This document shows positions 1 to 6,128 of a DNA stretch of 64,000 bases, one piece after another. The stretch spans positions 1-64,000 of the forward strand of contig JAFXCE010000126.1 of NCBI GenBank assembly GCA_017521565.1. Reading direction: 5' to 3'. Numbering within the stretch: the stretch's first letter is position 1; every line of letters begins with the position of its first letter. This DNA comes from Clostridia bacterium (GTDB lineage Bacteria; Bacillota; Clostridia; Christensenellales; Aristaeellaceae). The notes beneath the pieces are model-generated. The model worked only from the letters and a program-made list of their open reading frames with translations. It was not told where the DNA came from and did no database searches. The position numbers and the translations under genes were made by a program.

Positions 1-210
1 GAGAAGTTTTATCGGGGAAGCCGTAAGAACAATGCAGCGGATAATAGACGGAGTTTGGGACTTGGATTGTATCTTTGCGATGCCATTGTCGCTGCACATG
101 GCGGAAGTATTTCCATAAAGGATAATGAACCGCAAGGCACAGTATTTTCCTTTTCCTTACCCATTGAGGAGGTTGCAATAGATGAATCCTTATCTTGTTT
201 TGATCGTTGA
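1..210 (+). CDS. KdpD-like sensor histidine kinase, C-terminal end only
   Basis: Reading frame 1 is open from the window edge to a TGA at 208-210. It encodes the end of a histidine kinase ATPase domain: EKFYRG, then LGLGLYLCDAIVAAHGG (the G2 box region), then GTVFSFSLP. This is the usual ending of membrane sensor kinases. The frame overlaps the start of the next gene by 29 bases, so the two are coupled. The KdpD identity rests on the KdpE-like response regulator that follows, because the sensor part lies outside the window. The DNA is more AT-rich than the region after 10 kb. Confidence 0.8.
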   Translation, partial: EKFYRGSRKNNAADNRRSLGLGLYLCDAIVAAHGGSISIKDNEPQGTVFSFSLPIEEVAIDESLSCFDR

Positions 211-901
211 AGACGATCAGCCTGTCCGTAATCTGATTACGACGACACTGAAAGCACATGATTACCGCTACATCACTGCTGCCAATGGCGAAACGGCAGT
301 GATAGAAGCGGCTTCGCATAATCCGGATATGATATTATTGGATTTAGGGCTTCCGGATATTGACGGCATAGAGGTTATTCAGAGAATCCGAAGCTGGTCG
401 AATGTGCCGATTATCGTGATCAGTGCAAGAAGTGAAGATGAAGATAAGATAGAAGCCCTGGATATGGGTGCAGATGATTATATCACCAAGCCTTTTTCGG
501 TTGGAGAGCTGCTTGCGCGTCTGCGGGTAGCGCAAAGACGGTTATCATTGATCAGCAGTGCAGGAATGCAGGAGTCTGTGTTTCTCAATGGGCAGCTGAT
601 GATTGATTATGCTGCGGGTTGTGCATATCTGAATCAGAATGAATTACACCTGACGCCGATCGAGTATAAAATTCTGTGTTTGCTGGCACAGAATGTTGGA
701 AAAGTGCTGACACATAAGTACATCACAAAGAATGTTTGGGGCAGCAGTTGGGAGAACAATGTTGGCACATTGCGCGTGTTTATGGCTGCATTAAGAAAAA
801 AGCTTCAAACATCAGCACAGATGCCGCAGTATATACAAACACATGTGGGGATCGGTTACAGAATGCAAAAGGTGGAAAACGAACATGTCTCCAATGGGTG
901 A
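182..901 (+). CDS. kdpE: KdpE-type response regulator (OmpR family)
   Basis: The 239-residue protein has a receiver domain (about residues 4-118) and an OmpR/PhoB winged-helix DNA-binding domain (about 135-232). Visible receiver residues are the acidic pair EDD at 10-12, the phosphoacceptor Asp in LLDLGLPDIDGIEV, the Thr/Ser in VISARSEDEDKIEALD, and Lys in YITKPF. The stretch around SARSEDEDKIEALDMGADDY is typical of KdpE, which controls the potassium-uptake ATPase KdpFABC. The start lies inside the end of the kinase gene and is preceded by GAGGAGGTT. A hairpin terminator follows the stop. The kdpFABC genes are not in the window, so the potassium role is inferred from family resemblance. Confidence 0.85.
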   Translation: MNPYLVLIVEDDQPVRNLITTTLKAHDYRYITAANGETAVIEAASHNPDMILLDLGLPDIDGIEVIQRIRSWSNVPIIVISARSEDEDKIEALDMGADDYITKPFSVGELLARLRVAQRRLSLISSAGMQESVFLNGQLMIDYAAGCAYLNQNELHLTPIEYKILCLLAQNVGKVLTHKYITKNVWGSSWENNVGTLRVFMAALRKKLQTSAQMPQYIQTHVGIGYRMQKVENEHVSNG

Positions 902-993
902 ATAAAAGATTTTGTTGTATGTTCTTGTTTTATTTATACAGAATCTGGAATGGTTGATCTTTTGATTCTGAAATTAGCAAAGAATTATTTGAC

Positions 994-1035
994 AAAAAAG
1001 CCAGACGCTGTGAAACGTCTGGTTTTTGCTTTATT
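994..1035. terminator. Hairpin terminator after kdpE
   Basis: CCAGACG (1001-1007) pairs with CGTCTGG (1016-1022) across an 8-base loop. A run of A lies before it and TTTTTGCTTTATTTT after it, so it can work in both directions. It lies between kdpE and the oppositely oriented small genes of the mobile element. Confidence 0.8.
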
Positions 1036-1213
1036 TTCGTACTGTATCCGGGAACGCATCCCGAACAACCTTTGGTGCATTCTTCATCATAATGTTATAG
1101 CGAACGCACGAAGCAGATCGGCCAATCTCCCGTGCGACTCTCGCATAGCTGTGATACTTGTTGTAAAGCTGGTGCATCAAGACCAGTTCTTCTGGTGTAA
1201 CTCTTGCTGCCAT
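1031..1213 (-). CDS. Small helix-turn-helix-like protein of the element
   Basis: A 60-residue protein. Residues about 24-45 (YARVAREIGRSASCVRYNIM) look like a helix-turn-helix of the type that tests for repeats of a small wing-less fold, as in resolvase C-terminal tails. The rest is basic. The ATG at 1213 lies three bases after the TAA of the gene upstream on the same strand, so the two are probably translated together. It is too short to name. It could be a DNA-binding accessory factor of the element; this is inference from the motif only. Confidence 0.6.
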   Translation of the reverse strand: MAARVTPEELVLMHQLYNKYHSYARVAREIGRSASCVRYNIMMKNAPKVVRDAFPDTVRK

Positions 1214-1216
1214 GGC

Positions 1217-1465
1217 TTATCTCACCGGGGTCTTCTGCACAGGCTTGGCAGCAGGCGCTTTCGCCGGACGCGGTGCGGTCTTCAGCTGCGTATCGGAATG
1301 AGACATCGCCTCGCGCCAACATTCGTCGATGTATCCGCTGAACGTCTTGATCTTCGCTTCAGGGCCGCCGAATTCCCTGACCATGCGATTGATTTCTTCC
1401 AGTTTTGCGGTGTAGTTCCACGGGACAGTGATGGTCTTCTTGTCGGTATCCAGAATGATTTTCAT
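1217..1465 (-). CDS. Small hypothetical protein with basic Ala/Pro-rich tail
   Basis: An 82-residue protein starting MKIILDTDKKTITVPWNY. I chose the ATG at 1465 because AGAGAGGAC lies just upstream and the open frame beyond it is low quality. The first 55 residues are an ordinary mixed alpha/beta sequence. The tail is rich in Ala, Pro and Lys (TAPRPAKAPAAKPVQK) and is probably disordered. The gene ends three bases before the next gene starts. I do not recognise the family. Confidence 0.6.
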   Translation of the reverse strand: MKIILDTDKKTITVPWNYTAKLEEINRMVREFGGPEAKIKTFSGYIDECWREAMSHSDTQLKTAPRPAKAPAAKPVQKTPVR

Positions 1466-1532
1466 GCGAATCGTCCTCTCTTTCGTGCGTTTTGTGAAAA
1501 CGCTTGTTGCTAATACCATTGTAGGAGGATGT

Positions 1533-1613
1533 ATGCATGAAGTCACGCGCAGATCTATGACATTAACCCTGAATGATGCGCAGATTCCTGACATTCGGAG
1601 GATGAATCCATGA
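1533..1613 (+). CDS. Possible 26-residue leader peptide coupled to the XRE gene
   Basis: An ATG at 1533 follows a very strong ribosome site (GTAGGAGG, 1521-1528) at good spacing. The frame runs 26 codons and ends in a TGA that overlaps the ATG of the following regulator as ATGA (1610-1613). Strong initiation plus exact stop-start overlap suggests a translated small peptide that couples translation to the regulator. No function is known and no homologue is recognised. Confidence 0.45.
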   Translation: MHEVTRRSMTLTLNDAQIPDIRRMNP

Positions 1614-2008
1614 AAACACTTGGTAAAATGCTGTGTGAAGCAAGAGAAGCACAGGGAATGACGCAAGAAATGCTCGCAAATCACATCAACATGTCGCGAT
1701 CAGCGATCTCTAACTGGGAAAGAGACGAAGCACAGCCTGATTTTTACACACTTCGCCGCATTTCAGATCTGCTTCACTATGATTTCTTTGCTGTTGATCG
1801 CAATACAGCAGCAAATCAAGAGCAAAAAGCAAGGAAATTGCGGCTGAACATGCCTGAAAAGCCGTTGATTGAGGTGATTTCAGACGAAAATACGGGCGAA
1901 TTACGCGAAGGTACGCTTGATTTCCGCATTTCAGGTAGTGATCAACGCGGAAATGCTGTTGAATTCCACATTTCTGCTCCTTTTTCCGTCAAATCAGACG
2001 ATGATTAG
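1610..2008 (+). CDS. XRE-family transcriptional regulator
   Basis: A 132-residue protein. Residues 1-60 form an XRE/Cro-type helix-turn-helix: LGKMLCEAREAQGMTQEMLA, then SRSAISNWERDEAQPD, then LRRISDLLHYDF. The remaining 70 residues are an uncharacterised acidic C-terminal part. The ATG overlaps the stop of a small upstream reading frame, and GGAGG lies nine bases ahead. The stop is TAG, directly followed by ATG and 20 further open codons. It is divergent from the two small genes at 1031-1465 and probably controls one side of the element's left end. Confidence 0.85.
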   Translation: MKTLGKMLCEAREAQGMTQEMLANHINMSRSAISNWERDEAQPDFYTLRRISDLLHYDFFAVDRNTAANQEQKARKLRLNMPEKPLIEVISDENTGELREGTLDFRISGSDQRGNAVEFHISAPFSVKSDDD

Positions 2009-2102
2009 ATGAATTCGCACGATGAATTGCAGCGTTTGCTGCAAATTGCATGTTATTCGATGCTGTTCTGACGGTAAATGGACTCGCTCAATCCCCGCTT
2101 CT

Positions 2103-2131
2103 TTGAAAAACATAAAAATATTTGTTATAAT
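2103..2131 (+). promoter_or_regulatory. Sigma-A promoter of the winged-helix gene
   Basis: TTGAAA (2103-2108), a 17-base AT-rich spacer, and TATAAT (2126-2131). It lies about 85 bases before the proposed start of the winged-helix gene and after the XRE gene, so that gene has its own promoter. Confidence 0.7.
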
Positions 2132-2216
2132 ATATATAAAGATAAGGAAATCTTAAAGAAAAAACAGCGAAAAACGCTGATTCCTTATACATTTTCAAAG
2201 AAAGAAGGAGATTATT

Positions 2217-2627
2217 ATTTCTACTGTTAAGAATCAAAAGTGGATTCAAGTCCACAAGCCGGAGCTTACGAGGGACTTCCTGTCCGTTTCCAATAAAGAA
2301 TGGATGGCTGCTAATAAAGACCTGACGCCGTATGGCTTACAGCTGTACCTTTACCTTGCCGCCAACATGGATGGTTACGAATTTGGTCTTTCGCCGGAAC
2401 ATGCGAAGGAAGCTGCCGGAATATCCCGCACAACATTCTATGAATACTTAAAGATTCTGGAAATCAAGGGCTATCTGGTCTGGCGTCGCGGCAACGTGTT
2501 TGATTTTTACACGTCGCCCCGTCCAAAGAACGAGCGTACACACCCCGAACAGCGCAATGCAAAGATCGAGTTCGTTGATGCGAGTTCGTCTGGCGGACGT
2601 CCGGCTCAAGGACAATTTGCTTTCTAA
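2217..2627 (+). CDS. Winged-helix protein, possible replication initiator; probable ATT start
   Basis: The protein has a winged-helix-like core: LTPYGLQLYLYLAANMDGYE, then AKEAAGISRTTFYEYLKILE, then GYLVWRRGNVFDFY. It resembles the N-terminal DNA-binding part of element or phage replication proteins; this link is inference. The first in-frame ATG is at 2304, but no ribosome site precedes it. Sensible codons continue upstream (VKNQKWIQVHKPEL) to an ATT at 2217, six bases after AAGAAGGAG. I therefore propose an ATT start giving 136 residues; the conservative start is 2304. No ATG, GTG or TTG lies in that upstream part. Confidence 0.65.
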   Translation: MSTVKNQKWIQVHKPELTRDFLSVSNKEWMAANKDLTPYGLQLYLYLAANMDGYEFGLSPEHAKEAAGISRTTFYEYLKILEIKGYLVWRRGNVFDFYTSPRPKNERTHPEQRNAKIEFVDASSSGGRPAQGQFAF

Positions 2628-2762
2628 TCGTTCACAAGACGGATTGAGCGTCCGCACACAGGACACTCAATCCGCACAGCGGTCAAAACTGTTCGCGCAA
2701 GAATATAGAAATATATAACATATAGAGCGACAGATACGGGGCTACAAATAATAACAAATAAT

Positions 2763-2809
2763 GCGGGGAGACCCCGCACCCCCGCGCACCCCGATGCCAA
2801 GGCATCGGG
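2763..2809. repeat. Two tandem GC-rich hairpins
   Basis: GCGGGG-AGA-CCCCGC (2763-2777) is followed by a perfect inverted repeat CCCGATGCC-AA-GGCATCGGG (2790-2809). They lie in about 450 bases without a gene (2628-3084) downstream of the winged-helix gene. No T-run follows, so they are not ordinary terminators. A replication origin or transfer origin is possible but unproven. Confidence 0.6.
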
Positions 2810-2970
2810 CCTCGCATCAAAAGAAGAAAGAAAAGAATAACGTGTTTGCGCAGATGACGCATTCCTCAATTCTTCTTCTCTTGATTGCTCTTGGTTTGCT
2901 TAACTGGTGAGAGCAAATCGGAGGAAAAAACAGCATCCCTGAACGAGTGAAGGGACACAGATAAAAAACC

Positions 2971-3015
2971 GGGGCGTTTGCGCAGCGGAAAACTATCCGC
3001 GCAGCAAACGTCCCC
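2971..3015. repeat. Long imperfect inverted repeat upstream of the ribbon-helix-helix gene
   Basis: The arms GGGGCGTTTGCGCAGCGGA (2971-2989) and TCCGCGCAGCAAACGTCCCC (2996-3015) pair with small bulges around a 6-base loop. ATTTTCTTGG follows, so it could be a weak terminator. It could also be a protein-binding or origin structure, as it sits just before a ribbon-helix-helix gene. Confidence 0.55.
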
Positions 3016-3084
3016 ATTTTCTTGGACAACGATATTCACTTGTCTTACGCTCTTTTCCATAAAACTATGAAAGGAGTGAACACT

Positions 3085-3240
3085 ATGCAAGACATCACTA
3101 CAATAACTGTCCGCCTTCCAAGAGAAGACAAAGAAACTCTGATGAAGTATGCGGAAGACCACGATCTTTCCGCATCGCAGATTGTGCGGCAGTTGATCCG
3201 CCACTATCTTTTCCGTTGCAATATACTTGAAAACTATTAA
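3085..3240 (+). CDS. Ribbon-helix-helix DNA-binding protein
   Basis: A 51-residue protein starting at the ATG after GAAAGGAGTG. ITTITVRLPREDKETLMKYA supplies the beta strand and first helix, and LSASQIVRQLIRHYLF the second helix, of a CopG/Arc/MetJ-type fold. Such proteins act as dimers, often as copy-control repressors or relaxosome accessory factors in mobile elements. Three small genes follow closely on the same strand. Confidence 0.75.
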   Translation: MQDITTITVRLPREDKETLMKYAEDHDLSASQIVRQLIRHYLFRCNILENY

Positions 3241-3253
3241 AGGAGATAGAACT

Positions 3254-3553
3254 ATGAATTACAATAAAGCACGCGCCTCTGCAATCAAACACGGCATGCA
3301 GATGAGCGCCGCAATGAGCAGTGAAAACCCATACCACGGCATGCACATCCAATAGTTTTGTGAATACGCTGATGCTGTTGCCGAGGGCGCAGCTGACGAT
3401 ATCAAGAAAGAGATTCCGGCTGCCGTGAAGGATGAAGTCCACAAGCAGCTAACCAGCCGCAAGGTGGAAATCGAGATCGACAAGCAGAGCATGAAGAAGG
3501 CGCAAAAGGCAATCGAAGATGTATTTGCTCCGCTGAAGAAGTGGTTCAAATGA
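3254..3553 (+). pseudogene. Small element protein interrupted by an in-frame TAG
   Basis: From the ATG at 3254 (ribosome site AAAGGAGATAG) the frame codes 33 residues ending MHIQ, meets TAG at 3353-3355, and continues in the same frame for 65 more codons (FCEYADAVAEGAADD to FAPLKKWFK) to a TGA. The part after the TAG is rich in Lys and Glu and looks helical and protein-like throughout. The final TGA overlaps the next ATG as ATGA. The coupling and intact frame suggest a single recent CAG or CAA to TAG change, or read-through of the TAG. I do not recognise the family. Confidence 0.6.
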
Positions 3554-3675
3554 ATATGACACGACTCAAGCAGAGGCATATTGACAACGCTTGCCTTGCC
3601 GATCTGATTGAGGAAGGCCTGATCACGCCAGAGCAGGAAGAAGCTCTGATGGAAGAGTTTGAAAAGAACTTATAG
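3550..3675 (+). CDS. 41-residue acidic hypothetical protein
   Basis: The ATG overlaps the TGA of the preceding frame as ATGA (3550-3553). The peptide starts MNMTRLKQRHIDNACLADLI and ends in an acidic helix (EALMEEFEKNL). It stops at TAG (3673-3675), and the frame stays open for 39 further codons. The coupling and codon use suggest a real gene, but I cannot name it. Confidence 0.5.
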   Translation: MNMTRLKQRHIDNACLADLIEEGLITPEQEEALMEEFEKNL

Positions 3676-3697
3676 ATTGCGATGGAGACAAAAGGCT

Positions 3698-3811
3698 ATG
3701 CAACTGCCCAAGACATCCATCCATGCCCGAGATCTGAAATTCTCAGACGACTTAGCGAGAGTAAAGGCCACGCCGGGGCCGCTTTCCACTTTTGATCTGG
3801 AAAAGTCCTGA
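3698..3811 (+). CDS. Possible 37-residue peptide
   Basis: A short frame from an ATG at 3698 to a TGA at 3809-3811 starts MQLPKTSIHARDLKF. The ribosome site is weak. An overlapping frame that continues the previous gene past its TAG is equally open, so the choice of frame is uncertain. A terminator follows 26 bases later. Confidence 0.3.
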   Translation: MQLPKTSIHARDLKFSDDLARVKATPGPLSTFDLEKS

Positions 3812-3836
3812 AATACCTAGCCCCCTATACACCACA

Positions 3837-3892
3837 GGGACAGCCCCTTACGCAGATAATGCGCGGGAACTGTCCCCGATTTTTATTTTTCG
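3837..3892. terminator. Terminator between converging genes
   Basis: GGGACAG (3837-3843) pairs with CTGTCCC (3870-3876), with a partly paired interior, followed by GATTTTTATTTTT. It ends the small-gene operon and overlaps the end of the minus-strand XRE gene. Confidence 0.75.
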
Positions 3893-4092
3893 TCAGGAAT
3901 GTATTCCATGATATCTCCCGGCTGGCAGTTGAGCACGGTGCAAATCTTATCCAGCACGGCAACAGGTACTTCTTTGATGCTTCCGGTACAGATCGCGGAA
4001 ACGGTTGACGGACGGATTCCGGTTTGCTCTGCTAACTGCTTTTGATTCATGTCTTTCATGGTCAATTGTACTTTAAGACGAAACTTAATCAT
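3883..4092 (-). CDS. Short XRE-family repressor (Cro/C1 type)
   Basis: A 69-residue protein that is little more than one helix-turn-helix: NQKQLAEQTGIRPSTVSAIC, then VAVLDKICTVLNCQPGDIMEY. This is the common single-domain YozG/Cro type of regulator. I chose the ATG at 4092 because AAGAAGG lies eight bases ahead; a GTG at 4101 is the alternative. It is transcribed away from the ArdC operon, and the space between holds two good promoters sharing an identical 12-base element, so it probably represses both directions. Confidence 0.85.
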   Translation of the reverse strand: MIKFRLKVQLTMKDMNQKQLAEQTGIRPSTVSAICTGSIKEVPVAVLDKICTVLNCQPGDIMEYIPDEK

Positions 4093-4117
4093 CAGAATCA
4101 CCTTCTTTCAATTGCAG

Positions 4118-4146
4118 ATTATATCACGTTTCCCGTTCTCTTGCAA
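4118..4146 (-). promoter_or_regulatory. Sigma-A promoter of the short XRE gene
   Basis: On the minus strand TTGCAA (4141-4146), a 17-base spacer and TATAAT (4118-4123). The distance to the ATG is about 26 bases. The spacer end and the -10 contain AAACGTGATATA, also present in the opposite promoter. Confidence 0.8.
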
Positions 4147-4224
4147 CGCATTAAGGAAAATATTTTCGTAAAACGACATGAAATTAACGCAAAACGATTG
4201 ACAAATAACGTTAAACGTGATATA
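4120..4224. promoter_or_regulatory. Candidate operators of the divergent XRE switch
   Basis: The same 12 bases, AAACGTGATATA, occur on the minus strand at 4120-4131 and on the plus strand at 4213-4224, each over a -10 region. AAAACGA also occurs at 4170-4176 and 4191-4197, in 21-base register with the plus-strand element at 4212. Binding sites for the short XRE protein are the simplest reading. Confidence 0.6.
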
Positions 4225-4226
4225 CT
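4198..4226 (+). promoter_or_regulatory. Consensus sigma-A promoter of the ArdC operon
   Basis: TTGACA (4198-4203), a 17-base spacer and TATACT (4221-4226). It drives the genes from 4279 onward. The -10 lies inside AAACGTGATATA (4213-4224), identical to the element in the divergent promoter. Confidence 0.85.
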
Positions 4227-4278
4227 TATTCATGTAAGGAACAAACAACAAAAACAAACCGCAAGGAGGAACACAAAG

Positions 4279-4548
4279 ATGTCTAACCCGAACATGGAAG
4301 CCAAGGTCAAGGAACTGATGGAGCTCAAGCGTATGAAGGAAGAAATCGAAGCTGAGATCGCCGCCGCTGAAGACGAGATCAAGAGCGTGATGGGCGAAGA
4401 AGAAACGCTTCTCGCTGGTGCATTCAAGGTTGATTGGAAGACGGTCATCACCAGCCGCATCGACACCGCTGCACTCAAGAAGGCACTGCCGGAAATCGCG
4501 GAACGGTTTATGAAGCAGACTACGACCCGCCGCTTCTGTGTGAGGTGA
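4279..4548 (+). CDS. Coiled-coil hypothetical protein of mobile elements
   Basis: An 89-residue protein starting MSNPNMEAKVKELMELKRMK after a strong AAGGAGG site. Residues 5-45 are a charged heptad-like helix (LKRMKEEIEAEIAAAEDEI). The second half (AFKVDWKTVITSRIDTAALK, then ALPEIAERF, then TRRFCVR) resembles the C-terminal part of small phage and element proteins of the Gp157/host-nuclease-inhibitor kind, which is suggestive only. It is the first gene after the consensus promoter and runs into the next gene with four bases between. Confidence 0.65.
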   Translation: MSNPNMEAKVKELMELKRMKEEIEAEIAAAEDEIKSVMGEEETLLAGAFKVDWKTVITSRIDTAALKKALPEIAERFMKQTTTRRFCVR

Positions 4549-4552
4549 GAAG

Positions 4553-4756
4553 ATGAACAAAGAGATCAATCTTCACCGCTTGCGGCTTGTGATTCGCGGT
4601 GCTCTGGACTATCTCAACCGTGACGGCGGCGATATCAATGAAGCCCTGACCGCACAAGGCAAGGTACATCTCAACACTACGATGGAAACCATCGAAACCG
4701 CTCTTCTCTGGCTGAGAAGGATGGTCGAAGACGCTCTCTCAGAAGAGGAAAAATAA
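4553..4756 (+). CDS. Small helical hypothetical protein
   Basis: A 67-residue, mostly helical acidic protein beginning MNKEINLHRLRLVIRGALDY and ending in WLRRMVEDALSEEEK. It lies four bases after the previous gene with GAGGTGAG ahead of the ATG. I do not recognise the family; its place in the ArdC operon suggests an accessory element function. Confidence 0.55.
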   Translation: MNKEINLHRLRLVIRGALDYLNRDGGDINEALTAQGKVHLNTTMETIETALLWLRRMVEDALSEEEK

Positions 4757-4816
4757 AAGACCGAACACCTACCACAGCATTCGGTCAGAAGCTACACCCC
4801 GAACCTACCAAGAACA

Positions 4817-4854
4817 GGGGAGCAAGGACATTCTACCACAAGTCTTTGCTCCCC
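4817..4854 (+). other. Stable hairpin in the leader of the ArdC gene
   Basis: GGGGAGCAA (4817-4825) pairs with TTGCTCCCC (4846-4854), extended by GGAC/GTC. A smaller hairpin GACCGAA/TTCGGTC (about 4759-4788) precedes it. There is no T-run. The pair could modulate read-through or messenger stability before the gene at 4877. Confidence 0.5.
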
Positions 4855-4876
4855 GCAATCAAAAGGAGCAAAGCAT

Positions 4877-5704
4877 ATGGACATTTACGCGGAAGTCACG
4901 AATCGAATCATCAACCAGATGGAACAGGGCATCATCCCTTGGCAGAAGCCGTGGATCGCAAGCGGTAACGCCATCAGCAGGGCAACCGGCAAGCCCTATT
5001 CTCTCTTGAACCAAATGATCCTTGGACGCGGCGGCGAATATCTGACCTTCGCCCAGTGTCAGAAGGAAGGCGGCAAGGTTCGAAAGGGCGAGAAATCGCA
5101 GATGGTCGTGTTCTGGAAGTTCATCGAACAAGAGGACGAAGAGACGCACGAAAAGAAGCAAGTGCCGTTCCTGCGTTACTACAATGTGTTCCACATCGAC
5201 CAGTGCGAAGGGCTGACCGCCAAGCATATGCCCGAACTTCCGGCGACTGCAAAGCCTGATGAAACCGCAGAGAACATGATTGCCGCATATGCACAGCGAA
5301 GCGGCGTCGCGATCCGGCATCAGGAGGGCGACAGGGCGTTTTACTCCCCAGCCAGCGACAGCATCACGCTTCCTCTCTTGGCACAGTTTGCGGAAACAGC
5401 AGAGTATTACAGCACAGCGTTTCACGAACTGACGCACAGCACAGGACACGTAAGCCGCTTGGATCGTCTGAGCAAGACCGCATACTTCGGTTCTGAGGCG
5501 TATAGCAAGGAAGAACTGATTGCAGAGATCGGCGCGGCGGCGCTGGTCAATCATGCTGGACTTGAGACGGTGAACAGCTTCCGAAACAGCGCGGCGTATG
5601 TGCAGAACTGGCTCAAGGTTCTGCGCGATGACAAGCGATTCATCGTGAGCGCAGCAGGTAAGGCTGAGAAGGCTGTGAGCATGATCTTGGGAACGGCGGG
5701 TTGA
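4877..5704 (+). CDS. ArdC-type antirestriction protein (ssDNA-binding plus metallopeptidase domain)
   Basis: A 275-residue protein with the two parts of ArdC. The N-terminal domain (DIYAEVTNRIINQMEQGIIP, then WQKPW, then GKPYSLLNQMIL) belongs to the ssDNA-binding ArdC-N family. The C-terminal part is a zinc metallopeptidase-like domain with FHELTHSTGH (HExxH near residue 180) and ELIAEIGAA as the downstream glutamate region. ArdC proteins protect incoming single-stranded DNA against host restriction during conjugation. The length is typical of Firmicutes forms. It lies in an operon with small unknown genes, behind a hairpin leader. It supports a conjugative or mobilizable past for the element even though no relaxase is seen. 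Confidence 0.85.
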   Translation: MDIYAEVTNRIINQMEQGIIPWQKPWIASGNAISRATGKPYSLLNQMILGRGGEYLTFAQCQKEGGKVRKGEKSQMVVFWKFIEQEDEETHEKKQVPFLRYYNVFHIDQCEGLTAKHMPELPATAKPDETAENMIAAYAQRSGVAIRHQEGDRAFYSPASDSITLPLLAQFAETAEYYSTAFHELTHSTGHVSRLDRLSKTAYFGSEAYSKEELIAEIGAAALVNHAGLETVNSFRNSAAYVQNWLKVLRDDKRFIVSAAGKAEKAVSMILGTAG

Positions 5705-5734
5705 TCCCGCCTTCCCCATATGGGAGAAAATACG

Positions 5735-5992
5735 ATGGAAGAAAGCTATCTCTGGAAGTCTGGTATTGCACAGTATGAAATGCGGCTTTTGATTGAAGGT
5801 GCTATTGCTCTATATGAGGATGAAGCATCATCTCTGCTGTCTCTTGCGATGAAGGCTCAAAGGTATGAAGCGGCAGACGCATTTGAAGCTATTGGATCAG
5901 CTCTGTATTCTTTGAGAAATCATGTGCGAGAATTGCAAAAAGCACACAGAACGGAAGTGCTTCGCGAAGTGGATGCCGTGGAACAGGCGTAA
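5735..5992 (+). CDS. Small helical hypothetical protein
   Basis: An 85-residue protein from the ATG at 5735, with GGGAG nine bases ahead; an ATG at 5720 would add five residues. The sequence is helical and acidic (SYLWKSGIAQYEMRLLIEG, then SLLSLAMKAQRYEAADAFEA). It lies 30 bases after the ArdC gene and has the same general character as the 67-residue protein before it. I do not recognise it. Confidence 0.5.
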   Translation: MEESYLWKSGIAQYEMRLLIEGAIALYEDEASSLLSLAMKAQRYEAADAFEAIGSALYSLRNHVRELQKAHRTEVLREVDAVEQA

Positions 5993-6030
5993 AAACAAAC
6001 ATTTGGAAGCTTTTACATGCACAACAGGGA

Positions 6031-6099
6031 TGGATCGTCGCAGAAAACGCGGCAAAAGCGTAAAAGAAATCGGTAAACGAAACGATTTGCGGCGATCCA
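6031..6099. repeat. 12-bp inverted repeat upstream of the serine recombinase
   Basis: TGGATCGTCGCA (6031-6042) and TGCGGCGATCCA (6088-6099) are complementary with one G-T wobble, 45 bases apart. CCTTTTCTTTT follows, so it may be a terminator with a large loop. The place just before a recombinase gene also fits a recombination (res) or operator site. Confidence 0.5.
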
Positions 6100-6128
6100 C
6101 CTTTTCTTTTACAACGGAGGTCAGGACG

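Noticed and set aside
3682-3795. Alternative peptide starting METKGYATAQ
   Set aside because: No ribosome site; it only continues the frame of the gene at 3550 past its TAG. Kept only as part of the TAG observation.
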